Below, one piece after another: positions 1-10,189 of a stretch of DNA of 64,000 bases. A program made the position numbers and the translations under genes. Within the stretch, counting starts at the first letter, position 1; every line of letters begins with the position of its first letter. The stretch lies in assembly GCA_902702965.1 (NCBI GenBank), contig CACRXP010000608.1:139447-203446 (forward strand), read 5' to 3'. The stretch comes from Spirometra erinaceieuropaei (lineage: Eukaryota; Platyhelminthes; Cestoda; Diphyllobothriidea; Diphyllobothriidae). Below the pieces are notes generated by a model that saw only the letters and a program-made list of their open reading frames with translations, was not told the DNA's origin and ran no database searches.

Positions 1-876
1 AAATTATGCGTTTTTGCATGACTACGTTTGGTCTGGTAAAATGCAAAAGTAAAGAGTCCAATAGAGCATTTATGGCTGCGATACGCTACTGGGGATTTCG
101 AGTGTAGAGCAACCTTTTGCGTTTCATCATCACGATCTTTCATTTCTCCCACACGGCAGTGTTGAGTGCAAAAATACGACAAGACAGACAGCTGACAATA
201 TGAAGATTCGGGATTTTAAATGAAATGTTTTTATCTTCAGACTTTCCAACTTGTATACAGTCAACTTAGGCGAAATCTTGCAATAATACGGTGCAAATGG
301 GCATTGAAGCATTCTAAATTTTACTAGCCATAGTAAGCAGTATTGTAAAGGGTAATTACCACAAATCTTTTGATCATGTGCATAAACGCTTTGAGTTCAC
401 GAGACAGTCAAAGTCGAACATTTATTCTGAAATCTGAGACTAGCCACCAGTTCCATAACTTACTGTTGTTTGTTTATTCAGAAACAGTAGTCAAGTAACT
501 TACAGAATGCTTGGTTACACAGTTCCAAAATGCATCATAAAGGTAGTTTCTTCTGCAAGAATCTGGTAGAGAAATACATATTTTTGCAAATCTTAACAAA
601 ACGAACATTAATAAAGTGTTATTTTTCACGTGAATCTTCGACTTTCAGTCTGTGCTTAGATATGGTAAAGGATAAAAGGCTCTACTGGGGTTGACGAAAA
701 AGTCTATGAAGAGCGGCACCATCTCGTATGGCTGTATGTAAAACGGAGAGGCCTTGTATGCCTTGATTTATGAATTAGCATATAATGAGCTGGAGGAGTT
801 TCATATGAGACATTCGGGACCCGGAGCACAGTCTTTAGGCATGGGGTATGCATTACCGGCCAGTGGTAAGACGTAG
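1..876. other. No recognisable gene
   Basis: AT-rich sequence with only short open frames (longest about 60 codons) that show no familiar domain. The last ~100 bases run up to the truncated 5' edge of the PLE and contain an in-frame TAG at 874-876 that closes its reading frame. Confidence 0.6.
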
Positions 877-2199
877 ATTGAGCTGCTACTACAAAGCAAA
901 TACGATGAAACGGAGAACCGCCTTGGACACGCCCAAGTCCTTCAGCTCTTGAAGCTCTGTCTCAGGACGTACTTCACGTTCGACGGGACAATCTACGAAC
1001 AGGTGAAGGGCACACCAATGGGTTCGCCGATTTCGGGATTCATCGCCGAGGCGGTCCTGCAACGGTTAGAGTCGCTGGTCTTCCAACACCACATACCGAA
1101 ATTCTGGGCCCGGTATGTGGATGATACCTTCGTCGTCATCGAACGGGATCAGGTGTTGACATTCCAAGAACATCTCAACGCCGTCTTCCCGGACATTCAA
1201 TTTACGATGGAGGAGGAAGAGAACAACCAGCTAGCCTTCCTAGATGTCCTTGTATGCCGCAAGGATTGTGGTGGACTAAAGACGAAAGCGTTCAGGAAAG
1301 CGACAAATACGATGCAAGTACTGAACTTCAACAGTAACCACCCAATCAGCCACAAACGCAGTTGTGTAAGGACGCTCTATCGGCGTGTCGAAACGCACTG
1401 CAGTGAGCCGGAAGACAAAATTGCTGAACTACAATACCTCCGACGGGTCTTCAAAGCCAATGGCTACCTGCGCAACTTCGTCGATCGGTGCATACGCAAA
1501 AGGGACGAAAGGCCTAACCGCACGGACACCAAGTCTTGGCGGGCATCTCCGTATGTCAAGAACGTTTCGGAAGCTGTCGGCCGCCTTCTCGCATCACTAG
1601 GGGTTGGAGTTGCACACAGACCGGAGGCAACCATCGGGCATCAGTTAATGAAACCGAAAGACCCACTGCCACGGCTAGAAACGTCTGGAGTCGTTTATCG
1701 GATCTGGTGCAGTTGCGGACAAAGCAACTACGTCGGAGAAACAGGAAGACAGCTCCGAACGAGAATGGCTGAACACGCGGCAGCGGTGCGCAGAAATGAC
1801 GCCAGCTCTCAAGTTGCAGCTCATTCAACGAGATCCGGCCACACATTTAAATTCGATGAGGCCGAAATTCTCGCAAGAGGTGACAACCGAGTGAGCCGGG
1901 AGCTACTGGAATCATGGTTTACTGGCCCCCAGTCCATCAACAAGTGCAACGATCTTCCCATTCCATACTCCGTACTGAAACTTCGCCTAGGCGGGGTAAC
2001 AAGCCATGCGGGGGGCGCAGAGGTGAACACTCTTCCCAACACCGAGGTCGATGCGTCAGATGGTCGAGCAATCATCACGCCAACATCCAACGCACGTGAT
2101 GAAATTGCAGCAATTATCGACTCGAATGTCGGCCATCAAGCAATGATCACACCAAGTGCGACAATCCCGGATGAAGGGGGGAGCCGTGAACGTTCATAG
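877..2199 (+). CDS. Penelope-like element (family A), 5'-truncated reverse transcriptase plus GIY-YIG endonuclease
   Basis: C-terminal half of a PLE polyprotein; the frame is open from 877 to the stop at 2197-2199 with no internal stop. Counting from the TTG codon at 949 (not a real start), the RT part shows GTPMGSPISG (residues 21-30), the catalytic YVDD (56-59) and FLDV (97-100). A basic linker follows, then the GIY-YIG module: VVYRI and NYVGETG near residues 248-266 and the conserved Arg in RTRMAEH (about 271-277). In this family the RT copies element RNA at a break that the endonuclease is thought to make. The N-terminal RT motifs, including the DKG block and the first catalytic Asp, are missing, so this is a dead-on-arrival 5' truncation, usual for target-primed integration. 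A closely related RT lies at 54973-56214 and a second 3' end at 18526-19190. Family assignment is firm; activity is not expected from this copy. Confidence 0.93.
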   Translation: MELLLQSKYDETENRLGHAQVLQLLKLCLRTYFTFDGTIYEQVKGTPMGSPISGFIAEAVLQRLESLVFQHHIPKFWARYVDDTFVVIERDQVLTFQEHLNAVFPDIQFTMEEEENNQLAFLDVLVCRKDCGGLKTKAFRKATNTMQVLNFNSNHPISHKRSCVRTLYRRVETHCSEPEDKIAELQYLRRVFKANGYLRNFVDRCIRKRDERPNRTDTKSWRASPYVKNVSEAVGRLLASLGVGVAHRPEATIGHQLMKPKDPLPRLETSGVVYRIWCSCGQSNYVGETGRQLRTRMAEHAAAVRRNDASSQVAAHSTRSGHTFKFDEAEILARGDNRVSRELLESWFTGPQSINKCNDLPIPYSVLKLRLGGVTSHAGGAEVNTLPNTEVDASDGRAIITPTSNARDEIAAIIDSNVGHQAMITPSATIPDEGGSRERS

Positions 2200-2275
2200 G
2201 TATGCGGTAGCATGGCTACTGCATCCTATAAATACCGCAGCCCCTTGTGCAACAACCACCCGTTTCTGCTCTTTT

Positions 2276-2317
2276 GTCTCTGATGATGGATTCGAGTAGG
2301 AATCCGAAACGTCAGGC
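2276..2317 (+). ncRNA. Minimal type I hammerhead ribozyme motif at the PLE-A 3' end
   Basis: Seen directly: CTGATGA core (2280-2286), a perfect six-pair stem II GGATTC/GAATCC with a 6-nt loop (2288-2305, one extra U next to the core), GAAA (2306-2309), a two-base CG stem III, then UC, with the predicted cut after 2313. Flanking GTCT (2276-2279) and AGGC (2314-2317) can form a four-pair stem I with one wobble. AATAAA follows at 2320. Hammerheads in PLEs are established knowledge. A stem III this short is expected to be weak as a monomer and to need a dimer, because the ACGT around it is self-complementary. Not folded by program. Confidence 0.72.
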
Positions 2318-2344
2318 TAATAAAGCTCTTGTCCCGGCGATCGT

Positions 2345-4778
2345 GTCTCCTTCAAGTGTTAAGAGAGTTTAACTACTGTACGACTCTGTTGAAATTGATG
2401 GAGGAAAAAACGTGAGTCGTCATTAAATGGGTCTTAGTTCAAAGCAATTTAAGTATTACCATACATGCGTGGTAGTCGTCGATAGACAAAAGACTCATCA
2501 ATGTAGCAATTGCAGTGGCGATTTCGTCTACCCACTTAAAACTCACTAGCCGACGTAAAAGTTATTTAACCCCCGACGGATGGATTCAGACAAACGGCTG
2601 GAATCCCTTAACAGGCGTCCAAGGACACCAGGTGTTAATCGACTACCAAACTGCAAAATAAAGTAAAATCATGCCTCCGTGTTTATTTTTGTGCAGTTAA
2701 TTTGACGTAAACTATTCTGACTTGAAATAGAGCAGAAGGTCGCTCCACCAGACTGCAGTTATATGGAGGCTAAAAGCAAAGTTCGGAATTAATTTTTTAA
2801 TGTGGGTAAATATCTGGAAGACTGGGCCAAATGAAGTCATCACTCATAAGGGCTGGTACGAAAGAGTAGTATCCTCCATAAGTACTCTAACTCGAGTATA
2901 ATTCTACGTTTTTTTGAAGAAGTTAATGCGTCTAAAAGTCATCTGAGCAACAACTCCTGCTGTAATTATCCAGGAGATCGATCCGAGGACATCACGTAAT
3001 TCGTGCAGGTCAGCAAACATTTCTGAACTGGGTACATGTAGAGCAATCAGCGCGAATGCCTAGAGTCTGCATTTTGAGATCATCTCACAGAACCGAGTTT
3101 TTAATAATCAAAAATTCTGGGGATCCCCTTTACGGAAGTTCAATGACAACATTACGGGTGACTGGACGAGCTGGGACTTACCCATGCCAGACAGAGCTGC
3201 AATTTGAATTCATACTAGAGCGTCGAACGTCAAATGATATGTTGGTTGTTAGTGGAAGTATTAGTCGGCATATCTAGGTGCCGTTCGCGGATACTGCCCT
3301 ACTGCGTGTGAGAACGTGGGTATTTTTTCCGTGAAGCTTAGCGAAAGAAGCCTGGCATGCGGTCGTTTATGAATGTGCACTGAGAATTGACAGCAGGCAT
3401 TGACAGAGATCATGGAAAGTAAGATGACCGTGACTGCCTTCGTTGATGTCACCCAGTCATATCGGACACGTGGAGCCTTGTGTGACATTTTGGGACGTTA
3501 TTCTCAAGGCACAGTGCACACTCCTAATTGCAACCCGCATGGCGCTGGCCGACAAAAATGACAAGACTAGCTTTCCACATACTTTCTTTCTGGTTTACTA
3601 ACAAACAGAAATTACAAACTGTGCCTGTTTTGAGCCGTTGTTTTTTAAATTTCCTACTGCACGTCTTTTGTTACCGTGTACTACTCTAGAAATCAACTGC
3701 CAGGCAGGTCCAGTAAGGTGAGGGCGTTAGTTTTTTGTGTTGAAGGTATCGGAACCCATGCCAAAGGCGTGGTATGAAACACCTGACTGTTGTCTTGCCA
3801 CATTCGTGTCATTCGGAGATCGTATGCCTAATCACATTTATAAAGCGATTTTTTGCCTAGTATGCCGACTCAGCAAACCAATAAACAGCTTGGATCGAGA
3901 CGCTACTTCGTGTTTGTGCGAGAGGAAGTACAAATTTCCAAATTTTCTCTGGCGTTTAAAAAACCGATTGTCACCGTTTACTCTATACCACGGGATTGTT
4001 GTCGAGAACAATCTTCTGTGCTGGAAAGAGCCCATTAATATAGAAACATCTAGAATTGTGACTCCCCGTGTGCGTCCTCATTTTGGTTATCCCTCAACCA
4101 AAAGCAAAGGGGACTTCAAATAGACAAAATCAACCTTTCGAAATGGCTGCATGACTTGTGATATGCTAAAAAATTTAAAACATTCGCTTTTTATCTCATC
4201 GAACAGCCTGTTGTATAAATATTCAATGACCGCTAACAGTTGAATGAAGGATCGCGAAATTTATGACACTAGTAAGTGTTCCAAGCCTCACTGCCTTCGT
4301 ATCATTAAGATTCATATTCAAAAAGGTTTCAGGCATTTATGTTGACAGGACCTTTTCGCTCGGTGCGTAAAAGCATCACTGTGAATACGGCAGCCGGAGG
4401 TAAGAGGTGACTGTTATTTTTCCTCCTGATTTCTCGTTTAACAGACATCAAACAAGACCACTTTGTATCAGTAAGCCTATTATAATACACGGCCTTCATC
4501 GCGAGAGTCAGTTAACCCTGGCGATGTGTCATAACTGTCTTGTGTCATAACTGTCTTCTAAAGCATTATCTGGAGAAGACTAACTGTCTATAAAAACTTG
4601 CATTGGTAGCGAGGTTTCAAAATTGTTCTGCTTGTTTGCTTATAATGCCAAATAAGAAACAATATTTTCGGAAATTGATTAAAGCAACTAAAAATAGCGA
4701 TGCCAACTGAACTTCTGAGATATAAAAAAATCATTCTTCGGCATTGTCAGAATAAAAGCATCATTTTTATTAGAAAGA
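2345..4778. other. No recognisable gene
   Basis: Short frames only. The longest, 128 codons at 3737-4123, has no recognisable motif, starts next to random-looking AT-rich DNA and overlaps an open frame on the other strand, so I do not call it a gene. Confidence 0.5.
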
Positions 4779-5006
4779 AGTATTTGAAGACGAAGACAGG
4801 CTCTCCGGAAGAGGTTTATTTATGTGCTGACGTTTCAAAGAGCTGGGTCGGCTCTTCATTGTCAAGGCGTAAAATGCACTTTAAATTAAATTTCTGATCG
4901 AAAAAGTGTATTTTACGCTTTGACAATGAAGATCCGACCCAGCTCTTTGAAACATTAGCACTTAAATAAACCTCTCCCGGAGAGCCTGTCTTCGTTTTCA
5001 AATACT
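4779..5006. repeat. Foldback element: two ~104-bp inverted arms around a 20-bp spacer
   Basis: Left arm 4779-4882 and right arm 4903-5006 are inverted copies with about a dozen differences. Read outward, each arm holds a short hairpin (GAGC/GCTC in the left arm) followed by TTGAAACGTC (left arm, minus strand) or TTGAAACATT (right arm, plus strand) and an ATAAATAAA-like tail. This layout resembles the PLE-A 3' end (stem, GAAACGTC, AATAAA), but the hammerhead CTGANGA box is degraded to TTGACAATGA. It may be a pair of inverted PLE terminal fragments or an unrelated MITE. Confidence 0.7.
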
Positions 5007-6640
5007 CAACCCGGATATCTCAACTTTGCCAATCTGAACAGAAAGAAGTATGTTTATGCATCGCAAGCAGTACGTTTATGACGATTTTCCTCGAACGTAT
5101 TCCCAGGCGTAGTCGATTGCCAGCAACTAAGAAGGAGATGCTGCAAAAACACACATTTCTGCTATCTCTCACGCCAGAAATTTCAACAAAATGTCCTTCT
5201 ACTGCTTAGCAACACCCCAAACAATACATTACACCCTTAAGCCCAAATTTAATTTAGACAAGAAAAACTGATTACCATGTGCCGATTGTTTAATGATCGC
5301 AGTAAATAGTATGCAGATCATTGTAGGACCTTAAGATTAAGCGACAAGGATTACGTATATGAACGCAGTAAGGAAATGCCACCTGTTATTTAACAAAGTC
5401 ATCAGCGTTTTAACGCTCATGCTTTACTGGCAAAGGTATGCATTATATCTAACAATATTCGGAGTATATTTCACTACTCGACTTTTCTCCGCGCCGAACT
5501 TTTTTCAAATGAGCTTTCCTCTTACTAAAGAATTATGTGTGGGGAGGTGCAAAACAATGAACCAATGCAGATATTTCAGCAGCACCGACTTTTTGAGGCG
5601 GTGCAGGTCATTGAATGTCATCCTGCCGACGTAGGACCAACAAAAACTCTACCGAACAACACCAACTTTTAAAAATATTTTATGTAGTTCTCCATGGACT
5701 TTCCTTATCCCGCACATATACCTAACCCTTGCCAATTAAGCATTATTAAAATGCAGTGTCACAAACTGCCACACTTGTTGAGTTGCCGCATGTACATATA
5801 CACGCATAAACATGCATGGATGCTCGAAAAAGACACCCGAATTTTTAACAATTTCGACTTCCAAAAGTGCTGCTTTTAGTTGAACACTCCCTTAATGCCG
5901 GCGGCAACGGTTTCTGTTTGTTTAGATTTTTCCGCATATTTCAGCGTAGTGTATCAGTCATGTTACCACGTGTAAGATCCACTTGATTTACCCAACTTTA
6001 TTAGGTCCAAGGAGAGAATAACATATGAAATATCAAGCGGGAGAAAACCGACAGAAATCCAAAAACCTTATCGTGAGGGAAGTTTCCAAAACCAAGTTTT
6101 AATCGCAGGAAAAATTGGACTGAAACAATGTGGCTCAAATGTAAGCTGATAAGCGTATAAAATCAGCAAAAAATAATTGTTTCAGCATATGAAAATTGCC
6201 CCGTCAAACACAATGACCAACTAAAGCAAACAAAGCAAACAGTGCTGAGAAATTCTTGCAGTCAGCGTGAGTCTGCGAGAGCACATACTGGCGGTGCATC
6301 CATAGTACGTTCCGTCTGACAAAACGTCTCTGCGAGAACCCAAGTCCGGAAACTAAACACATCTCCTTAGCTGGATTGGAGGACGGTCTTTGTAATCATC
6401 AGACCAATAAGTTTTGCACCCTGATCACTTGCGTTACTTGATTGTATGTTTTGACATGATTTATAAAATGCATACGACCTACTTCTATTTCAACCACTAA
6501 ACATTCTCCTTCTTTTTCTCCCAAAACGCACATATGTAGTCAAATTATTAGTGTGTGCTATGGGATGTGCCCGCCCCATCGTGTCTTGGGACTCCACCCA
6601 GACCATCGCAGGCAACCTTATAAGGAAACGTAGTTAAGCA
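5007..6640. other. No recognisable gene
   Basis: AT-rich, with frames under 92 codons and no domain or repeat I could place. Confidence 0.5.
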
Positions 6641-6652
6641 GGACAATGGGAA

Positions 6653-6835
6653 AGGGAACTGAAATACCGTTTATTGGCTTATTAGCCGTCACTGTCTTAG
6701 TCGGTACTGCCACTTTCGCACAATTACTTGGTCAAAGTGAAACCGCATGTGAGAGTTCTAAATCGAGCTTCGATGCACAACGGGACGAGTGCGTACCCAT
6801 AACGCAATCACTGAGTGCCCCTCTACCACACATTT
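6653..6835. repeat. Two diverged SINE family 1 fragments in opposite orientation
   Basis: Bases 6653-6693 resemble, on the minus strand, the tail of the SINE units at 53.8-54.4 kb (shared core GGCTTATTAGCCGTC). Bases 6773-6835 resemble, on the plus strand, the segment starting GCACAACGGAACGAG at 54170. Divergence is high and the opposite orientation suggests rearrangement. By-eye match only. Confidence 0.4.
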
Positions 6836-8620
6836 GCCCCTAAAGAGGCCCATACGATTGGCGCGCCGGATAAACACAAGGGCTATGTCGGGGTCGACAG
6901 GCGTTATTGGAAATGCGCAGCCATAGCAAATGCCAACATTTGGGGTGTAGCGGCTGACCCAGTTACCGGCTTGCGTCGCGCCAAATGGAATCCGTGTCGT
7001 TCCTCCGCTTTTCTGGTATACAAAATCCTGATGGCGGAGCAGGATGTGGTGGTATGTCTGGGTGCGGTCTCTCGCCATGCCAGCTTCTCCCGCCTCCGGT
7101 CTTCTTGGCTCTCTCCCTTGACACCAGATCCAGGTGGCAGAGGAGGTGAGGGTGAGGTAGATGCTTCGAAAGTCCACTGTCGTTATAAAAGAAACCACGC
7201 ACATGTCAACATCCCTGTTCTCACAAGGGGAACCTTGTCGGTCAGGACGGTTAAACTGTCGTATGCTATTTCTTCACCTAAGGTGAGAGTTCATAGAAGG
7301 AGAGACAGTATTGGGACCAGTAAAGGGCTCAGGAGGCTAGGATATAAGTGGAGTCAGGAAGTCAGAACATACGGCTAACTGTGTGGACACAGTGCCTGAG
7401 CGGTTAATGGCTGAATGTCAGCATCTTACCAACCATATTTTGGAAACGCTTGAAATGGAAAATTAAAATGCGCCGTTCGAGTGAAAGAGCACCTGAGCGA
7501 TACGCTCATTCTGCTGGGCATAGAGCTCAATCTAAAACTGAGGCAGGGGCTTCTGAATATTTCGGCAACCTACGCCAAGTATGATTGTGGAAGCAACTGT
7601 GACTCCGGTAATTTGTACGCTTTCCGTTGCATCTCAATATGTGTAAAATAAATCAATTTCTGAAAGTGTTTTCAACAACCGGTATATACTACATGATCAA
7701 CTGCAAGGAAAGTAATGTCTTGGTAATGTACTATATGAAGTTAAAGGTATTTGCTTTTATTCAAAATCTGATTCTTTAGGCATTTGAAACCAATATCCTC
7801 AGTTTTATGTGTTATTTCCGTCATTAATAATCTTGTATGTACGGTGTCCGCAAATATTGCAGTCGTTCTTTTCCTGCAGTCATAGTGAGGTCTCCGCACA
7901 CGTCTAGAGCATCAGTACAGTAGCTGGCATATCACAGGAAGTGCTAACAACAGTTTGGAAAGATTGTTTAGGTGAAGGGGGTGGTTGTATCGACTAACAT
8001 GCAGCGTAATCCGCGATATTTCGGACACGCCATGATGTCGGCTTTTGAATGAGTTTCTTTTCGGCCACCTGCAAAATGGTATGTGCGACAAAAATGACGC
8101 CTCATGTAGTATGCATATCGACAATGTCCTTCGATGGCATTATAAATACAAATATAGTAAACAGAGAATATGTTTAAAATGCTCGCTATTGTATTTGTCT
8201 GACTGCAAATTATGTCTTCTTTAAATATTTTACTTAATTCTAAAAACAACGTCCTAATTTCGGAGTAACTTGGAACTTGACCCACAGTTGCACTTGAGTT
8301 TAGAGTTTCCAAACTACATGGTGTACACTTTCTGCAAAGCAAAAGCATACATTTGTCTACGCTATTAAGTAGACGTCATGTCAGGTTCGGAATTATGTAT
8401 TGGTTGTAGACCCTGTTGAATACTTCATATGCAGCATGAATAAATGAACAGATAGGATGTTCTGTGAGTGGACATTTCGCAGTCTTAGAAAATCTCTTAA
8501 ACAGAAAACTTTCAAACCAAAAGATAACCTTTCTGAGGATGCAACAGTTAAAAAGTCTTTATTCGATGCCAAATAAGTAAGAGAATGAACACTCGCTTCG
8601 ATCTAGTTGTGGAAAACTCG
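6836..8620. other. GC-richer block then unremarkable DNA, no gene recognised
   Basis: Overlapping frames on both strands at 6758-7378 (187 and 148 codons) lie in a GC-richer block, are entered from SINE-derived sequence and show no domain, so they are treated as chance. Around 7391-7500 a tRNA-Leu/Ser-like A box (TGCCTGAGCGGTTAA) and a weak B box (GTTCGAGTG) could be another decayed SINE head. The rest shows nothing. Confidence 0.4.
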
Positions 8621-8704
8621 GTGCCTCGATGGGATTCGAACCCAAGACAGCAAGGGGAGGTTTTAGTTCAGACAACGCTATGGCCTCCTGAGCTAAGAGG
8701 CCTC
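8621..8704 (-). repeat. tRNA-like SINE head (family 2)
   Basis: On the minus strand an 84-nt tRNA-like unit starts and ends with complementary GAGGCCTC / GAGGC acceptor-like sequences. It has an A box (TAGCTCAGG) and a B box (GGTTCGAATCC at 8632-8642 in reverse), and is followed by CACCGAG. The same head recurs at 8881-8965 and 10198-10281, so it is a dispersed SINE and not a single tRNA gene. Confidence 0.7.
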
Positions 8705-8880
8705 ATCCAGACGACGCCGGTTTAATCACATTTGGGTCATCTGGTGGATTCTGGATGTGTTGCATAGGAAATCCCGCTTGGGCAGTTAGCTTACTATATC
8801 AGATTTGTTGGATCCAGATGTTGCAGTAGATCGGACGAGTAAATTTGACCAAATTGTGCTTAAAATCGCGCCGTCCGGTG

Positions 8881-9175
8881 GGGCCTCGAAGCTGAGGTGG
8901 TTAGAGCGTTTGCTGTGCTAAAACCTCCACTTGCTGTTGTGTATTCGAATTCCAACCGAGGCACCGAGTTTTCACAGTTGGGCCAATATGAATTATTCAA
9001 AATCTGCAAAAACATCTATGAATTACGTAAGCCTGGTGGTCATCTGGTGGATTCTAGGTGAATTACTTAGGAAATCCTGCTTGGGCAGTCAACTTACTGT
9101 ATCAGATTTGGTGGATTCCAGACCTTGCAGTAGGATGGGCGGGTAACTTGACCCAAATGTGATTAAACTCGCGTC
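8881..9175 (+). repeat. SINE family 2 unit, tRNA-like head plus body, target of the hammerhead insertion
   Basis: The head is at 8881-8965, with GCCTCG/CGAGGC ends and a B-box-like ATTCGAATTCC. The body contains GGAAATCCTGCTTGGGCAG, also present upstream of the head at about 8768, so units repeat at about 300-bp spacing. The body runs to AAACTCGCGTC at 9165-9175, where a 1003-bp insertion interrupts it. The unit resumes at 10179 with the same 11 bases. Confidence 0.72.
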
Positions 9176-9221
9176 TAGGGTAAGGTGACACCATACTAAC
9201 AGCACAGGTACTAGCCAAAAG

Positions 9222-9294
9222 CCCATACACGCGTGTTTCGCCGATGTTTTGCAACTGCATGGCGCAGCTGCGAGGGGTTCGGCTCGTCAGTGGG
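9222..9294 (-). ncRNA. Type I hammerhead ribozyme, retrozyme copy 1
   Basis: Minus strand: CCCA / CTGACGA / GCCGA stem II with an inner hairpin / TCGGC / GAAA / CACGCGTG / TA / TGGG. Every invariant core position is present. It differs from copies 2 and 3 by two bases in the stem II apical loop region. Confidence 0.82.
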
Positions 9295-9567
9295 TCCCCC
9301 AGCATTCCCCGTGTGTTTTCTGGTAGATACTCCAATTTAGAAATTGTCACTTTTTAATTTCCTGAGAAATTTTGTGCGAAGTAGGAGTAGATCAGTATAT
9401 TCAAGGTCTATAGGCACAGACCGAGAATTTTATACATGAATATTTGGGCCAAAGTCCATCAGCCACAGCGGGTAACCGCGTAATATTCATTAACTGCCTA
9501 CAGGCAGCTAGTAGTATAATCTAGGGTAAGGTGACACCATACTAACAGCACAGGTACTAGCCAAAAG

Positions 9568-9640
9568 CCCATACACGCGTGTTTCGCCGATGTTTTGCCG
9601 CTGCATGGCGCAGCTGCGAGGGGTTCGGCTCGTCAGTGGG
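9568..9640 (-). ncRNA. Type I hammerhead ribozyme, retrozyme copy 2
   Basis: Same 73-nt arrangement as copy 1, 346 bases further on, so in a transcript two self-cleavage sites would release a monomer of 346 nt. The core is intact. Confidence 0.82.
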
Positions 9641-9690
9641 TCCCCCAGCATTCCCCGTGTGTTTTCTGGTAGATACTCCAATTTAGAAAT

Positions 9691-9691
9691 N
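9691..9691. other. Single ambiguous base at the centre of the inverted repeat array
   Basis: The only N for kilobases sits exactly where the repeat units change orientation. This is the expected mark of a forced join in the assembly. Confidence 0.9.
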
Positions 9692-9880
9692 TTACGCGGT
9701 TACCCGCTGTGGCTGATGGACTTTGGCCCAAATATTCATGTATAAAATTCTCGGTCTGTGCCTATAGACCTTGAATATACTGATCTACTCCTACTTCGCA
9801 CAAAATTTCTCAGGAAATTAAAAAGTGACAATTTCTAAATTGGAGTATCTACCAGAAAACACACGGGGAATGCTGGGGGA

Positions 9881-9953
9881 CCCACTGACGAGCCGAACCC
9901 CTCGCAGCTGCGCCATGCAGCGGCAAAACATCGGCGAAACACGCGTGTATGGG
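9881..9953 (+). ncRNA. Type I hammerhead ribozyme, retrozyme copy 3
   Basis: Stem I CCCA (9881-9884) with TGGG (9950-9953); core CTGACGA (9885-9891); stem II GCCGA (9892-9896) with TCGGC (9931-9935), capped by a further hairpin; GAAA (9936-9939); stem III CACGCGTG (9940-9947), a perfect 8-base palindrome; then U and A, with the predicted cut after 9949. The NUH rule is satisfied as GUA. The ribozyme identity comes from comparison with the known hammerhead consensus, not from folding software. Confidence 0.85.
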
Positions 9954-10189
9954 CTTTTGGCTAGTACCTGTGCTGTTAGTATGGTGTCACCTTACCCTAG
10001 ATTATACTACTAGCTGCCTGTAGGCAGTTAATGAATATTACGCGGTTACCCGCTGTGGCTGATGGACTTTGGCCCAAATATTCATGTATAAAATTCTCGG
10101 TCTGTGCCTATAGACCTTGAATATACTGATCTACTCCTACTTCGCACAAAATTTCTCAGGAAATTAAAAAGTGACAATAAACTCGCGTC

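Larger units (their letters stand above)
9165..10189. mobile_element. Hammerhead-bearing retrozyme-like insertion with 11-bp target-site duplication
   Basis: AAACTCGCGTC occurs at 9165-9175 and again at 10179-10189, immediately flanking 1003 bp of unrelated sequence inside a SINE unit. The uninterrupted order is visible at 8860-8900, where a diverged version of the same junction continues straight into the tRNA-like head. The insert consists of a 346-bp non-coding unit: one full copy (minus sense) at 9175-9520, a partial copy (minus, 170 bp) at 9521-9690, a single N, then plus-sense pieces at 9692-10000 (309 bp) and 10001-10178 (178 bp). Copies differ by very few bases, so the insertion is young. 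Each copy that spans the region has a complete type I hammerhead core. Tandem units, ribozyme and target duplication fit animal retrozymes, which are known non-autonomous elements thought to be mobilised by PLE reverse transcriptase. The apparent inversion may be an assembly effect. Confidence 0.82.

Noticed and set aside
3737..4123. 128-codon frame
   Set aside because: No recognisable motif, overlapping opposite frame, surrounding DNA non-coding in character.
7391..7500. Possible tRNA-Leu-like gene
   Set aside because: A box plausible but B box poor and no foldable cloverleaf seen; at most a decayed SINE head.
8621..8704. Possible functional tRNA genes at 8.6, 8.9 and 10.2 kb
   Set aside because: Repeated heads with imperfect anticodon stems and a shared non-tRNA body point to SINEs.
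9102..9350. Two nearly identical small frames (9102-9350 minus, 9825-10013 plus)
   Set aside because: They are the same stretch of the 346-bp retrozyme unit over the hammerhead, whose conservation is explained by the RNA; no start context or domain.
9175..10187. CRISPR-like or satellite interpretation of the repeat array
   Set aside because: Only about three long units, no spacers, flanked by a target duplication; eukaryotic context.
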